The notes under the pieces: model-generated
The model's database searches: none
What the model was told of the DNA's origin: nothing
The model's input: only the letters and a program-made list of their open reading frames with translations
Translations under genes and position numbers: made by a program
In this document: positions 26,764 to 34,533 of the stretch, in pieces
Numbering within the stretch: the stretch's first letter is position 1
Layout: every line of letters begins with the position of its first letter
Assembly: GCA_958295835.1 (NCBI GenBank)
Contig: OY282378.1
Span: 4,179,694-4,243,693, forward strand
Direction: 5' to 3'
Length of the DNA: 64,000 nucleotides
DNA from: an uncultured Gammaproteobacteria bacterium
Lineage (GTDB): Bacteria; Pseudomonadota; Gammaproteobacteria; HK1

Positions 26764-27939
26764 TCACCGGAGCGCCCGGACCCCGCGATCGATCCCCTCC
26801 ACCGTGAGGGGAAACATCCTGCCGTCCATGAGCTTGCGCAGGATGTCGATCGACGGGGTCGTCTCCCAGCGCCGGACCGGCTCCGGGTTGAGCCAGATGG
26901 CGTGCGCGTACCGTGCGAGCGCCCGCCCCATCCATACCGCGCCGGGCTCCTCGTTCCAGTGCTCCACGCTGCCGCCGGGGTAGACGATCTCGTACGGGCT
27001 CATCGTCGCGTCCCCGACGAAGATGACCTTGTGATCGGGACCGTAAGTACGGAGCACGTCGACGGTCGGAATGCGTTGCGCGTGACGGCGGCGGTTGTCC
27101 CGCCACACCGATTCGTAGAGGCAGTTGTGGAAGTAGAAGTGTTCCAGGTGCCTGAACTCGCCGCGCGCCGCCGAGAACAGCTCCTCGCACCTTCGGACGT
27201 GGTCGTCCATCGAGCCGCCGGCGTCGAGGAAGAGCAGCACCTTCACCGCGTTGCGCCGCTCGGGGACCATGCGCACGTCGAGCAGTCCGGCGTTGCGGGC
27301 GGTGGAGCGGATGGTGTCGTCCAGATCGAGCTCCTCGGCCGCCCCTTCGCGCGCGAACCGCCGCAGGCGGCGCAGCGCCACCTTGAGGTTCCGGGTGCCG
27401 AGCTCGATGGTGTCGTCGAGGTCGCGGTAGTCGCGCCGGTCCCAGACCTTGACCGCGCGGCGGTGGCGCGAGCGGTCCTGGCCGATACGCACGCCCTCGG
27501 GGTTGTAGCCGTATGCGCCGAAGGGCGAGGTGCCGGCGGTGCCGATCCACTTGCTGCCCCCCTGGTGGCGCCTGCGTTGCTCTTCGAGCCGCCGGCGCAG
27601 CGTCTCCATCAGTCTGTCCCAGCCACCGAGGGATTCCACCAGGGCCTTCTCCTCCTCCGAGAGGTTCCGCTCGGCGAGCTTGCGCAGCCATTCGAGCGGC
27701 ACCTCTCCGGCCACGCCGTCGAACAGCGCTTCGACGCCCTTGAAGTGCGCGCCGAACACGAGATCGAAGCGGTCGAAGTGTCGTTCGTCCTTGACCAGGG
27801 CGGCGCGCATGAGGAAGTAGAAGTCCTCGACCTCGAACCCGCAGACGTCGTGGTCGAGGGCGTCGAGCAGGGCGAGGTACTCGGTGATGGAGACGGGGAC
27901 GCCCGTGTCGCGCAGCTTGAGGAAGAAATCGACGAGCAT
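26764..27939 (-). CDS. VWA domain protein, CoxE/YehP-like
   Basis: A 391-residue protein. MLVDFFLKLRDTGVPVSITE opens a helical N-terminal domain found in VWA proteins paired with MoxR ATPases. A linker follows (GTSPFGAYGYNPEGVRIGQD), then a von Willebrand A domain (VKVLLFLDAGGSMDDHV). The MIDAS motif is D-A-G-G-S rather than the usual D-x-S-G-S, so its first Ser is lost. It lies 71 nt after the MoxR gene on the same strand. Such pairs work as chaperones that insert cofactors or remodel complexes; the client here is unknown. The start is ATG 27939. Confidence 0.85.
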   Translation of the reverse strand: MLVDFFLKLRDTGVPVSITEYLALLDALDHDVCGFEVEDFYFLMRAALVKDERHFDRFDLVFGAHFKGVEALFDGVAGEVPLEWLRKLAERNLSEEEKALVESLGGWDRLMETLRRRLEEQRRRHQGGSKWIGTAGTSPFGAYGYNPEGVRIGQDRSRHRRAVKVWDRRDYRDLDDTIELGTRNLKVALRRLRRFAREGAAEELDLDDTIRSTARNAGLLDVRMVPERRNAVKVLLFLDAGGSMDDHVRRCEELFSAARGEFRHLEHFYFHNCLYESVWRDNRRRHAQRIPTVDVLRTYGPDHKVIFVGDATMSPYEIVYPGGSVEHWNEEPGAVWMGRALARYAHAIWLNPEPVRRWETTPSIDILRKLMDGRMFPLTVEGIDRGVRALR

Positions 27940-28010
27940 CGCGCCCTCGCTTCGTGAACCGGTGGGATGCGCTCCGGAACCGACGGGACGTCCGGGGCGT
28001 CGGCCCCGCG

Positions 28011-28862
28011 TCAGCCCTGGCGCCGGTCGAGGAACAGGAGCTGTTCCAGCAGGTGGACGTCCTGCTCGTTCTTCAGCAGGGCGCCGTAGAGCGGCGGGAT
28101 CGCCGTCTTCCGGTCGTCGCTGCGCAGGGCCTCGGGAGGGATGTCCTCGGCCACGAGCAGCTTGATCCAGTCGAGCAGCTCGGAGGTCGAGGGCTTCTTC
28201 TTGAGCCCCGGGACGTCTCGGAGATCGAAGAACACCTCCAGCGCCCGGGCGAGGAGGTGCTTCTTCAGGCCCGGATGGTGGACGTCGACGATCTCGCGCA
28301 TGGTGTCGGCGTCGGGGAAGCGGATGTAGTGGAAGAAGCAGCGCCGGAGGAACGCATCGGGCAGCTCCTTCTCGTTGTTGCTGGTGATGATCACGATGGG
28401 GCGGGTGGCGGCGCGCACCGTCTCCTTCGTCTCGTAGACGAAGAACTCCATTCGGTCGAGCTCCAGCAGCAGGTCGTTGGGAAACTCGATGTCCGCCTTG
28501 TCGATCTCGTCGATGAGCAGCACCGGCCGGGTGTCGGACGTGAACGCCTCCCACAGCTTGCCGCGCACGATGTAGTTGGCGACGTCGTGGACCCGGGCGT
28601 CGCCGAGCTGCGAGTCCCGCAGACGGGCCACCGCGTCGTACTCGTACAGGCCCTGCTGCGCCTTGGTGGTGGACTTGACGTGCCACTCGATCAGCGGTCG
28701 GCCGAGCGCCCGCGCGACCTCGATCGCGAGCATGGTCTTCCCGGTCCCCGGCTCGCCCTTGACCAGGAGGGGCCGTCCGAGCGTCACGGCGGCGTTGACC
28801 GCGACGGCGAGATCGCCGGTGGCCACGTAGCGGTCCGTGCCGTTGAACCTGGTGTCGTTCAT
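28011..28862 (-). CDS. MoxR-family AAA ATPase
   Basis: A 283-residue AAA+ ATPase with Walker A GEPGTGKTMLA, Walker B VLLIDEIDKAD, and the sensor-1/arginine region ITSNNEKELPDAFLRRCFFH. The pre-sensor insert LLLELDRMEFFV is typical of MoxR/CoxD-like proteins. It works with the VWA protein encoded 71 nt downstream, probably as a hexamer that remodels a target. The ATG at 28862 has GGAAG upstream; the open frame extends back to 29066, but that portion lacks AAA features. Confidence 0.9.
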   Translation of the reverse strand: MNDTRFNGTDRYVATGDLAVAVNAAVTLGRPLLVKGEPGTGKTMLAIEVARALGRPLIEWHVKSTTKAQQGLYEYDAVARLRDSQLGDARVHDVANYIVRGKLWEAFTSDTRPVLLIDEIDKADIEFPNDLLLELDRMEFFVYETKETVRAATRPIVIITSNNEKELPDAFLRRCFFHYIRFPDADTMREIVDVHHPGLKKHLLARALEVFFDLRDVPGLKKKPSTSELLDWIKLLVAEDIPPEALRSDDRKTAIPPLYGALLKNEQDVHLLEQLLFLDRRQG

Positions 28863-29156
28863 GGAGTCATCTTCCTTCATCGTTTCCGGTGTCCGGAGGC
28901 GGGCGGCAGGCGCAGGGCGGATCCGATGGCGTTCATCGGGCCTGCCCGCACCGGAGCCGGCTCTCGCGGCCGGGCCGGCGCCGTAGTGCGCGAGGAACTG
29001 TATTCCAAGGGGAGCGATCCTGACACCGGCATCCTCACCCTGCCACCGTGATAGCCTCCCATCCATACGGAGTGGCGGGTTGTTTCACCTCTGTCCTCCT
29101 GCCGTCACATCAGGGCATGAGCTCGGAGCGGCATCCGGCTGGGATGGGGAGGACTG

Positions 29157-29430
29157 CCGAACAGGATTTGACCGGGAATTGATTGCGGGGCTGGATCAAC
29201 CGGTCCCCAAGGCTTGCCGTGGGAGAAAATCTGTTCTCACACAAGGGGTTACCATCGAGACAGGGATTTGACCGGGTATTGATCGCCACCTCTCCGAACA
29301 GGATTTGACCGGGAATTGATTGCAGGGCCGGGTCAACCCGTCCCGAAGGCTTGCCGTGGGAGAAAATCTTTTCTCATACAATGGGTTACCATCGAGACAA
29401 GGATTTGACCGGGTATTGATCGCCACTTCG
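29157..29430 (+). repeat. 137-bp tandem duplication with internal sub-repeats
   Basis: Two units (29157-29293 and 29294-29430) are about 90% alike by eye. Each unit contains GGATTTGACCGGG-A/T-ATTGAT twice, near its start and near its end, so the 20-mer occurs four times at uneven spacing. Between them a hairpin can form (GTGGGAGAA with TTCTCACAC, one mismatch; weaker in unit 2). The array ends 27 bp before the AlbA_2-type gene and probably contains its promoter region. Confidence 0.85.
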
Positions 29431-29457
29431 GACGCCGACTGGAAGCGGGATGGATAC

Positions 29458-30912
29458 ATGACGGACGTGCGCCTTCTGGCCCTGATCGACGATCTGCGTG
29501 CCCTTCCGACCGAAACGGCGTGGCTGGAATTCAAGGAGAACAACACCGACCCGCGCGTGATCGGGCAGTTGATCTCCGCCGTGTCGAACGCGGCACGGCT
29601 CGAAGACAAGGACTTCGGCTATGTCGTCTGGGGTGTCCGGGACACCGGTCACGCCGTGGCCGGAACCCGGTTCGAACCCTCGTCCAAGAAACACCGGCGG
29701 CAGCCTCTTGAATTCTGGCTGTCGCAAATGTTGCGGCCTGGCGTCGCCTTTTCCTTCCGGCCGGTTCAGCACCCCGACGGGCGGCTTGTTCTGCTGGAGG
29801 TTCCGGCCGCGACGACCGCGCCGGTCGAGTTCGACAGGGCGGCGTACATTCGCATCGGCAGCGCGACGCCACGCTTGGCCGACCACCCGGAACGGCAGCG
29901 GGCGCTGTGGGACAAGCTCCGTCCCTACGTCTGGGAGACAGGCATCGCCCGGCAGTTCGTCGAGGGCGACGAAGTCCTCGATCTGCTGGACTATCCGAGC
30001 TATTTCGGCTTGGCCGGCAAGCTGGCGCCGGAGGGCCGTGAAGCCATCCTGGCCGTTCTCGAAGGCGAGAGACTGATCTCGCGCGATGTGGGCGGGAAAT
30101 GGAACATCCTCAACCTGGGCGCGATCCTGTTCGCCAACGATCTCGGTGAATTCGAGTCGAGACTGACCCGCAAGGCCATCCGCTTCGTCGCGTACGACGG
30201 CGACGGGCGTGCGGCGACCGTGACGCATCGCAAGGACTTTCCGCTCGGCTACGCCAGCGGTTTCACCGGATTCAACGCCCACGTCAACACGCTGATTCCT
30301 TCACCCGAAGGCGGCGAGGCCGCGGTCCGGGAAGCGCGCCCCCTGTTTCCGCCGGTCGCCGTCCGTGAACTGACGGCGAACGCACTGATCCATCAGGACA
30401 TGACGGTGACCGGTGCCGGGCCGACCGTGGAGCTTTTCAGGAACCGGATCGAGGTCACCAATCCCGGCGCCCCGCTGGTGGAGCCGGAGCGGTTCATCGA
30501 TTCTCCGCCCCGGTCGCGCAACGAGGCGCTGGCATCCCTGATGCGGCGCATGGGACTGTGCGAAGAGCAGGGTACGGGCATCGACAAGGTAGTGGACGCG
30601 GTGGAGAAGGTGCAGCTTCCACCGCCCGAATTTCGCGCCGAGGCGGACGCTACGCGGGTGACCCTGTTCGGCCCGCGCCGCTTTGCCGAGATGACGGCGG
30701 AGGAACGGTTGCGCGCCTGCTATCAGCACGCCGTGCTGCGTTACCTGAGCGGGGACCGCTTGAGGAACGCCGCCTTGTGCGACCGGCTCGGCGTGGACCG
30801 TCGGAACGCTGCCCAGATTTCCGGAGTGATCCGGCAAGCCCTGCGCAAAGGTTTGATCCGTCCAGCCGACTCCACGCGCCCGAGGTCCGGCTACGTGCCG
30901 TTCTGGGCATGA
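29458..30912 (+). CDS. AlbA_2 (Schlafen-type) domain ATP-binding protein
   Basis: A 484-residue protein with three parts. The N-terminal AlbA_2 domain has TAWLEFKENN and FGYVVWGVRDTGHAVAGTRF. A middle region carries a GHKL-like ATPase box (VRELTANALIHQDMTVTG, FRNRIEVTNPGAP, CEEQGTGIDKVVDAVE). The C-terminal 70 residues form a winged-helix. This is the COG2865-type architecture, usually called a transcriptional regulator; some relatives work in phage defence, which is not shown here. The start is ATG 29458, because upstream codons fall in the tandem repeat. It overlaps the next gene by ATGA. Confidence 0.85.
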   Translation: MTDVRLLALIDDLRALPTETAWLEFKENNTDPRVIGQLISAVSNAARLEDKDFGYVVWGVRDTGHAVAGTRFEPSSKKHRRQPLEFWLSQMLRPGVAFSFRPVQHPDGRLVLLEVPAATTAPVEFDRAAYIRIGSATPRLADHPERQRALWDKLRPYVWETGIARQFVEGDEVLDLLDYPSYFGLAGKLAPEGREAILAVLEGERLISRDVGGKWNILNLGAILFANDLGEFESRLTRKAIRFVAYDGDGRAATVTHRKDFPLGYASGFTGFNAHVNTLIPSPEGGEAAVREARPLFPPVAVRELTANALIHQDMTVTGAGPTVELFRNRIEVTNPGAPLVEPERFIDSPPRSRNEALASLMRRMGLCEEQGTGIDKVVDAVEKVQLPPPEFRAEADATRVTLFGPRRFAEMTAEERLRACYQHAVLRYLSGDRLRNAALCDRLGVDRRNAAQISGVIRQALRKGLIRPADSTRPRSGYVPFWA

Positions 30913-31652
30913 GCCTTGCGATACGCGGCATCCTGTTCGACAAGGACGGCACGCTGCTCGATTTCGATGCGACCTGGCTGCCCGCCTATCGCCGGGGCGC
31001 GGTGGCGGTGGCGGACCTTGCCGGCGAGGTCCGGGCGGAGTCGCTGCTCGCGGCCGGCGGCTTCGATGCGGCGAGCGGCCGGTGTGCGCCCCGCTCGGTG
31101 CTCGCCGCCGGCACGAACCGGGAGATCGCCGAAGTATGGGCGCGGCTCTGTGCGCTCGACGTGGACGTCGTTGCGCGGGTGATCGAGCGGGAGTTCCTCG
31201 ACGCCGCGGGCTGCGACGCCGTGCCGGTCACGGACCTCGATGCGTTCTTCGCGGATCTGGCCGCCCGAGGTTTCGTGCTCGGGGTCGCGACCATGGACGG
31301 CGAGGCGGCGGCGCGCGCCGCCCTCGACCGGCTCGGTGCGGGTCGGCATCTCGCGTTCCTGTGCGGCGGCGACAGCGGATGGGGAACGAAGCCGGGGCCG
31401 GGGATGGTCCATGCGTTTCTCGCCGCCACCGGGCTGCGGGCCGGCGAGGTCACGGTCGTCGGCGACACCCCTCACGACATGGAGATGGGCCGCGCGGCCG
31501 GCGTCGGGCGCCGAGTGGCGGTCCTCACCGGCGCCGGCTCGCGGGCCACGCTCGAACCGCTCGCCGATCACGTCCTTGCGAGCATCGAGGCGCTTGACGG
31601 CGTGCTGCCATCGCTGCCGCCTGGCTGCGGGTCCGCACGACGCGGCGCGTAG
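30909..31652 (+). CDS. HAD-family phosphatase (phosphoglycolate phosphatase-like)
   Basis: A 247-residue hydrolase of the haloacid dehalogenase superfamily. Motif I is ILFDKDGTLLDFD, with D11 as nucleophile and D13 as acid/base. Motif II is near GVATMDGE, and motifs III/IV are GTKPGPGM and VTVVGDTPHDMEMGRAAG. The cap region lies between residues 20 and 95. It resembles Gph-type phosphatases, but the substrate cannot be read from sequence. The start overlaps the AlbA_2 gene stop, so the two are coupled. Confidence 0.85.
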   Translation: MSLAIRGILFDKDGTLLDFDATWLPAYRRGAVAVADLAGEVRAESLLAAGGFDAASGRCAPRSVLAAGTNREIAEVWARLCALDVDVVARVIEREFLDAAGCDAVPVTDLDAFFADLAARGFVLGVATMDGEAAARAALDRLGAGRHLAFLCGGDSGWGTKPGPGMVHAFLAATGLRAGEVTVVGDTPHDMEMGRAAGVGRRVAVLTGAGSRATLEPLADHVLASIEALDGVLPSLPPGCGSARRGA

Positions 31653-31757
31653 CGGGTCATGTGCCGCGATGACATCGAGACCGTCCTGAAGTGGTCCGGC
31701 GAGCGTGCTCGATCTGCATCTTGACAGCAACAATTCACCGGCATCATGATGCTCGCC

Positions 31758-31985
31758 ATGCGAACAACAGTCACTCTCGAACCCGAAACCGAGCGGTTGC
31801 TCCGCGAAGCCATGCGCCAACGCGGGCAAAGCTTCAAGGAGGTGTTGAACCAGGCGGTCGTGCGGGGACTGGCGGATCTCCGTTGTGGTGCCGAGGAGGC
31901 GCCGTTCGTCCCGCGGACGTTTCCCATGGGTTTGCTTACGAAGCGTTACCGTATGGCCGACATGAACCAGTATAATGAAGCATAA
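31758..31985 (+). CDS. VapB-like ribbon-helix-helix antitoxin, C-terminus replaced
   Basis: MRTTVTLEPETERLLREAMR followed by QRGQSFKEVLNQAVVRGLAD is the ribbon-helix-helix domain of VapB/CopG antitoxins, which bind the operator and neutralise a PIN toxin. The C-terminal toxin-binding tail normally has an acidic DELEDE-type end. Here it changes after RTFPMG to LLTKRYRMADMNQYNEA and stops where AT-rich foreign DNA begins. The matching vapC remnant lies 1.1 kb downstream on the other side of that DNA (33092-33538). The gene may still repress but probably cannot bind its toxin. An ATG at 31746 is an alternative start. Confidence 0.6.
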   Translation: MRTTVTLEPETERLLREAMRQRGQSFKEVLNQAVVRGLADLRCGAEEAPFVPRTFPMGLLTKRYRMADMNQYNEA

Positions 31986-32025
31986 ACTCTGCTTTATGCA
32001 GAACGCCAGCCGCCATGTACGATAG

Positions 32026-32817
32026 TCATTGGATGGTTGGAACACACTTAATAGTCGGATTTGCTGATTCGCACCTTTTCCGTACTTGATTTGAGAGATA
32101 ATGCTCGGTTTCTTGCGGTATTTTGTTCGCTTCCCTGTCCAGTCTATAGATGGTTGTCCTTCCGCTGTCTAATTCGTGATGCCACAATTGTTTACGCCAA
32201 AGTTTACGATTCTCGGAAATTAACTTTCCCGTGCGATGTACATCTTTATCGTCCGATTTTATCATTTTAGCGGCATTATTCTTGATCCAATCGTCTGACA
32301 TTTGCTTGGGTGGCCCGGAAGCTAGCCGTCCACTGTCGACTTTATTCTCAACAATAAGTATTTCTTTAGGACTACCACCGTGGTTACGCGGTACATACAC
32401 CCCGTCTATACCATGAATCGTATCCGTCTTAGATTTTAATTTGACATAGACTGGAGTCAATCGCTTAGCTGTAAGCCAGTCGCCAAGTATACCCTTTGAA
32501 TGAGTATTTGGAAATTCGACATTATAACCCGAGCCCTTTACATATCCCGGATCCTTTACATATCCCGGATCCTTTACATATCCCGGATCCTTTCCATATC
32601 GTGGAGCCGGAGAGACCATAGCAGGCCCAGCGAGCAATTTTGAGAACTTCCCCGATATCAATTTTCCGACCGTGGGAAGTCCGTGAATGCCAATACCAAT
32701 AAGCGGAATAAGAAAAACAGCCCTAAACATCGCCGGTTTGAATTTTTCTCTGGATCTCAGCATGAAATACACTGTCATCGAGAGTCCGGGGATTACGAGA
32801 AATAGCAAAATATCCAT
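32026..32817 (-). CDS. Membrane-anchored protein with PD-(D/E)XK-like toxin domain
   Basis: 263 residues. Two hydrophobic N-terminal segments (MDILLFLVIPGLSMTVYFML; AVFLIPLIGIGIHGLPTVG) are followed by a linker with three exact KDPGYV-type hexapeptide repeats. The C-terminal domain has GIDGVYVP, then ILIVENKVDSGRL, then QMSDDWI. The spacing D...E-x-K is that of restriction-endonuclease-like folds. I recall GIDGVY...ExK...QMSDDWI-like patterns in C-terminal domains of contact-dependent and other polymorphic toxins. A nuclease toxin or defence nuclease tethered to the membrane is the likely role, inferred from motifs only. No immunity gene is evident. Confidence 0.55.
   Translation of the reverse strand: MDILLFLVIPGLSMTVYFMLRSREKFKPAMFRAVFLIPLIGIGIHGLPTVGKLISGKFSKLLAGPAMVSPAPRYGKDPGYVKDPGYVKDPGYVKGSGYNVEFPNTHSKGILGDWLTAKRLTPVYVKLKSKTDTIHGIDGVYVPRNHGGSPKEILIVENKVDSGRLASGPPKQMSDDWIKNNAAKMIKSDDKDVHRTGKLISENRKLWRKQLWHHELDSGRTTIYRLDREANKIPQETEHYLSNQVRKRCESANPTIKCVPTIQ
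32535..32588 (-). repeat. 18-bp in-frame tandem repeat (three exact copies)
   Basis: CCTTTACATATCCCGGAT is repeated exactly three times (32535-32552, 32553-32570, 32571-32588), with a degenerate fourth copy to 32606. On the minus strand each unit encodes six residues of the YVKDPG type in the linker of the nuclease-like protein. Exact copies suggest recent slippage; length changes of 18 bp would keep the frame. Confidence 0.9.
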
Positions 32818-33052
32818 CCAGAGTGGAAAGCCAAGTAAAGAAACTTAAAGGTGCATACACAACGCCTTCAAACAGTACCAGGCCATAAATGAATGTTATC
32901 CACGCAAATATGGATGTAGTTGCTCCCATATGTCGGGCGCTACCCCATTTAGTTTTATTTCTAAAAACCTGTACGGAGCAAAATACACTGATTAGAAAAA
33001 GTACTATCCAAACGGCATAACTTACATATTCAAGAAACGGGTTGGTTGACAT
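32723..33052 (-). CDS. Small multi-pass membrane protein
   Basis: 109 residues with three hydrophobic segments (VSYAVWIVLFLISVFCSVQV; TSIFAWITFIYGLVLFEGVV; a weaker one after). I do not recognise the family. The 3' end overlaps the nuclease-like gene by 95 nt. The overlapping C-terminus (after PLSFFTWLS) looks unstructured, while the other frame reads SLLGFPLWMDILLF just before the next gene's start. The two frames may thus be one gene of about 350 codons split by a one-base change in the run TTTCTTTAC, or joined by +1 frameshifting. I use ATG 33052 with GAGG upstream. Confidence 0.55.
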   Translation of the reverse strand: MSTNPFLEYVSYAVWIVLFLISVFCSVQVFRNKTKWGSARHMGATTSIFAWITFIYGLVLFEGVVYAPLSFFTWLSTLDGYFAISRNPRTLDDSVFHAEIQRKIQTGDV

Positions 33053-33091
33053 GAAGGAGATCCTCAAAATTGCTTAAGTCTGGACTGGATG

Positions 33092-33538
33092 GTATGGTAT
33101 TGTCGTTGTAGCCGTTCCACGAGCACACGTTCGTATGCGATCGATTCGACGAGTCCCTTTCACGACGCTGCCCGGCAGTGGTGGGCGAGTTGCTTGAACG
33201 GTGGCGTTTCCATAGGACTGTGTCATCCTGTCGTGTTCGCGTTCATTCAGATTAGCACGAATCGCCGTGCCTTCGAACGGCCCTTGTCCCTGACGCAGGC
33301 TGCGCGGATCGTCCACTCCTGGAACGATCGCCGGATCACGCGCATGCTTCATCCCGACACGCGCCACACCCTTCAAGTGCTGGATCTGCTCACCGCCGCC
33401 GGATCGACCGGCGGCAATCTGGTCACAGATGCTCGGATTGCCGCGCTGGCGATCGCACATCGGGCCGAGGTCCATACCGCGGACCATGATTTCCGGCGTT
33501 TCCCCGGTTTGAGATGCCGGTTTCCACTGGACGGCTGA
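33092..33538 (+). pseudogene. VapC-like PIN toxin with damaged N-terminus
   Basis: From YAIDSTSPFHDAARQWW onward the sequence is a good VapC-type PIN ribonuclease, with RPLSLTQAARIVHSW, GNLVTDARIAALAIAHRAEV and TADHDFRRFPGLR; the downstream acidic residues are present. The first catalytic Asp, normally in a (L)DxN(V)LxY motif before YAIDS, is missing. The bases before TAT (33134) read with a stop in the expected frame. The partner antitoxin is 1.1 kb upstream beyond the AT-rich island. The open frame from ATG 33089 supplies an unrelated N-terminus, so I call this a disrupted gene. Confidence 0.65.
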
Positions 33539-33575
33539 TTCACGACCGCGTTCCATGGTGAGGCGGGGCTTCCGT

Positions 33576-34430
33576 TCACGCCCGCTTGCGCGGCAGCACC
33601 AGGTGGTTGATCCAGTTCCGCACCTCCACTCGGCGCACGTCCTCGTTCATCACGTCGTCGTCGATGCCGAGCAGCCATGCGATGTCACGCCTCGACGGGT
33701 CCTGGTGGAGGGTCTCGAGTTTGTTCACGTAGTCGTGCGCGGCCTCGGCGCCGGCGAAGAACCCCATCGCAACGAGCCGGTCCGTCCGGGCGAAGGTCAG
33801 CCGGGCCAGCTCGTGCAGGTCGTACTCCGGGTGGTACTGCACCGCCCAGAACTCGCCGCCCTTGTGGGTCACGCATACCGCCTGCACGTGGGAGAAGGCG
33901 TTGCCCGCGAGGTTCAGCGCGCCGGGAGGGAGGTGGGTGATCTCGTCCTCGTGCGAGATGAAGGCGTCGAATACCCGGGGTTTCCCGATGTAGAGGGGAT
34001 GGCCGCGTCCGTCGCCGGTCAGCGCGATCTTGCGCGCGATGCCCATCTCCCGGCCGCGCGGGTTCGCCGCGCAGCGCCCGCCCGCCGCGACCACCGCGAT
34101 CTGGGCCGCCCAGCAGCTTCCGAAGCTCGGAATGCCCGCCTCGAATGCGGCGCGGGCGAGCTCGACCTGGGGCCGCACCGCCGGATCGCCGGAGTGGATG
34201 GTGAGGCTGGAGCCGGTCCATGCGATGCCGTCGTAGGCGCTCAGGGCCGCTCCCCGAGGCAGGGCGCTGCCGGGGTCCGCGGGGTAGAGGATGTCGACCG
34301 AGGCGTCGGGGCGGCAGCCGAGCAGCATGCGCTCGTAGAGCCTCCCCGCGGTGGTCGCGCCGCCGGCGGCGAGGCTCTCGCGCCCGCTACGGCGGTATCC
34401 GTCGATCACGAGAAAGCGCAGCGCCGCCAT
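33576..34430 (-). CDS. Class I glutamine amidotransferase-like protein
   Basis: A 284-residue single-domain amidotransferase (GMP synthase-like GATase1). The nucleophile Cys lies in FGSCWAAQ (C106), and the His/Glu pair in WAVQYHPEYD. It begins MAALRFLVIDGYRRSGRESL, like the amidotransferase-type proteins found near C1 and amino-acid genes. There is no synthetase domain, so it either serves a separate partner or hydrolyses gamma-glutamyl compounds. Immediately upstream a diverged copy of its first 28 codons is found (34439-34525), and its 5' region overlaps that duplication. A HAD hydrolase gene precedes it. Confidence 0.85.
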   Translation of the reverse strand: MAALRFLVIDGYRRSGRESLAAGGATTAGRLYERMLLGCRPDASVDILYPADPGSALPRGAALSAYDGIAWTGSSLTIHSGDPAVRPQVELARAAFEAGIPSFGSCWAAQIAVVAAGGRCAANPRGREMGIARKIALTGDGRGHPLYIGKPRVFDAFISHEDEITHLPPGALNLAGNAFSHVQAVCVTHKGGEFWAVQYHPEYDLHELARLTFARTDRLVAMGFFAGAEAAHDYVNKLETLHQDPSRRDIAWLLGIDDDVMNEDVRRVEVRNWINHLVLPRKRA

Positions 34431-34438
34431 CGGACGCG

Positions 34439-34525
34439 CTACCGTCCGGGGCCGTCGCCGGCGGCGAGGCGGTCCCGCCCGTCGCGTCGGCGTCCGTCGA
34501 TCACCAGAAGACGCAGGGTCGCCAT
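34439..34525 (-). pseudogene. Duplicated 5' end of the amidotransferase gene
   Basis: A 28-codon frame reads MATLRLLVIDGRRRDGRDRL and ends with TAG. Compared with the amidotransferase start (MAALRFLVIDGYRRSGRESL) it is a clear tandem copy. The period is 95 bp (starts at 34525 and 34430), and the bases before each ATG are also alike. The copy cannot encode a functional protein. It may affect translation of the real gene or be a harmless duplication. Confidence 0.75.
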
Positions 34526-34533
34526 CGGATGTG

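Larger units (their letters stand above)
31986..33091. mobile_element. AT-rich inserted island between vapB and vapC halves
   Basis: Base composition drops sharply to a majority of A+T between about 31.95 and 33.1 kb, while both flanks are GC-rich. The island carries two minus-strand genes (32026-32817 and 32723-33052). Its left end interrupts a VapB-like antitoxin and its right end interrupts the start of a VapC-like toxin. A GCATAAA/TTTATGC inverted repeat lies at the left end (31979-31998). I see no transposase, integrase or clear terminal repeats. It is foreign DNA of unknown mechanism. Confidence 0.65.

Noticed and set aside
29157..29430. CRISPR array
   Set aside because: The 20-mer recurs at uneven distances and the intervening DNA is itself duplicated, so there are no unique spacers; no cas genes are present.
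32535..32606. CRISPR-like or operator repeat
   Set aside because: Contiguous 18-bp units with no spacers, inside a coding frame, encoding a hexapeptide repeat.
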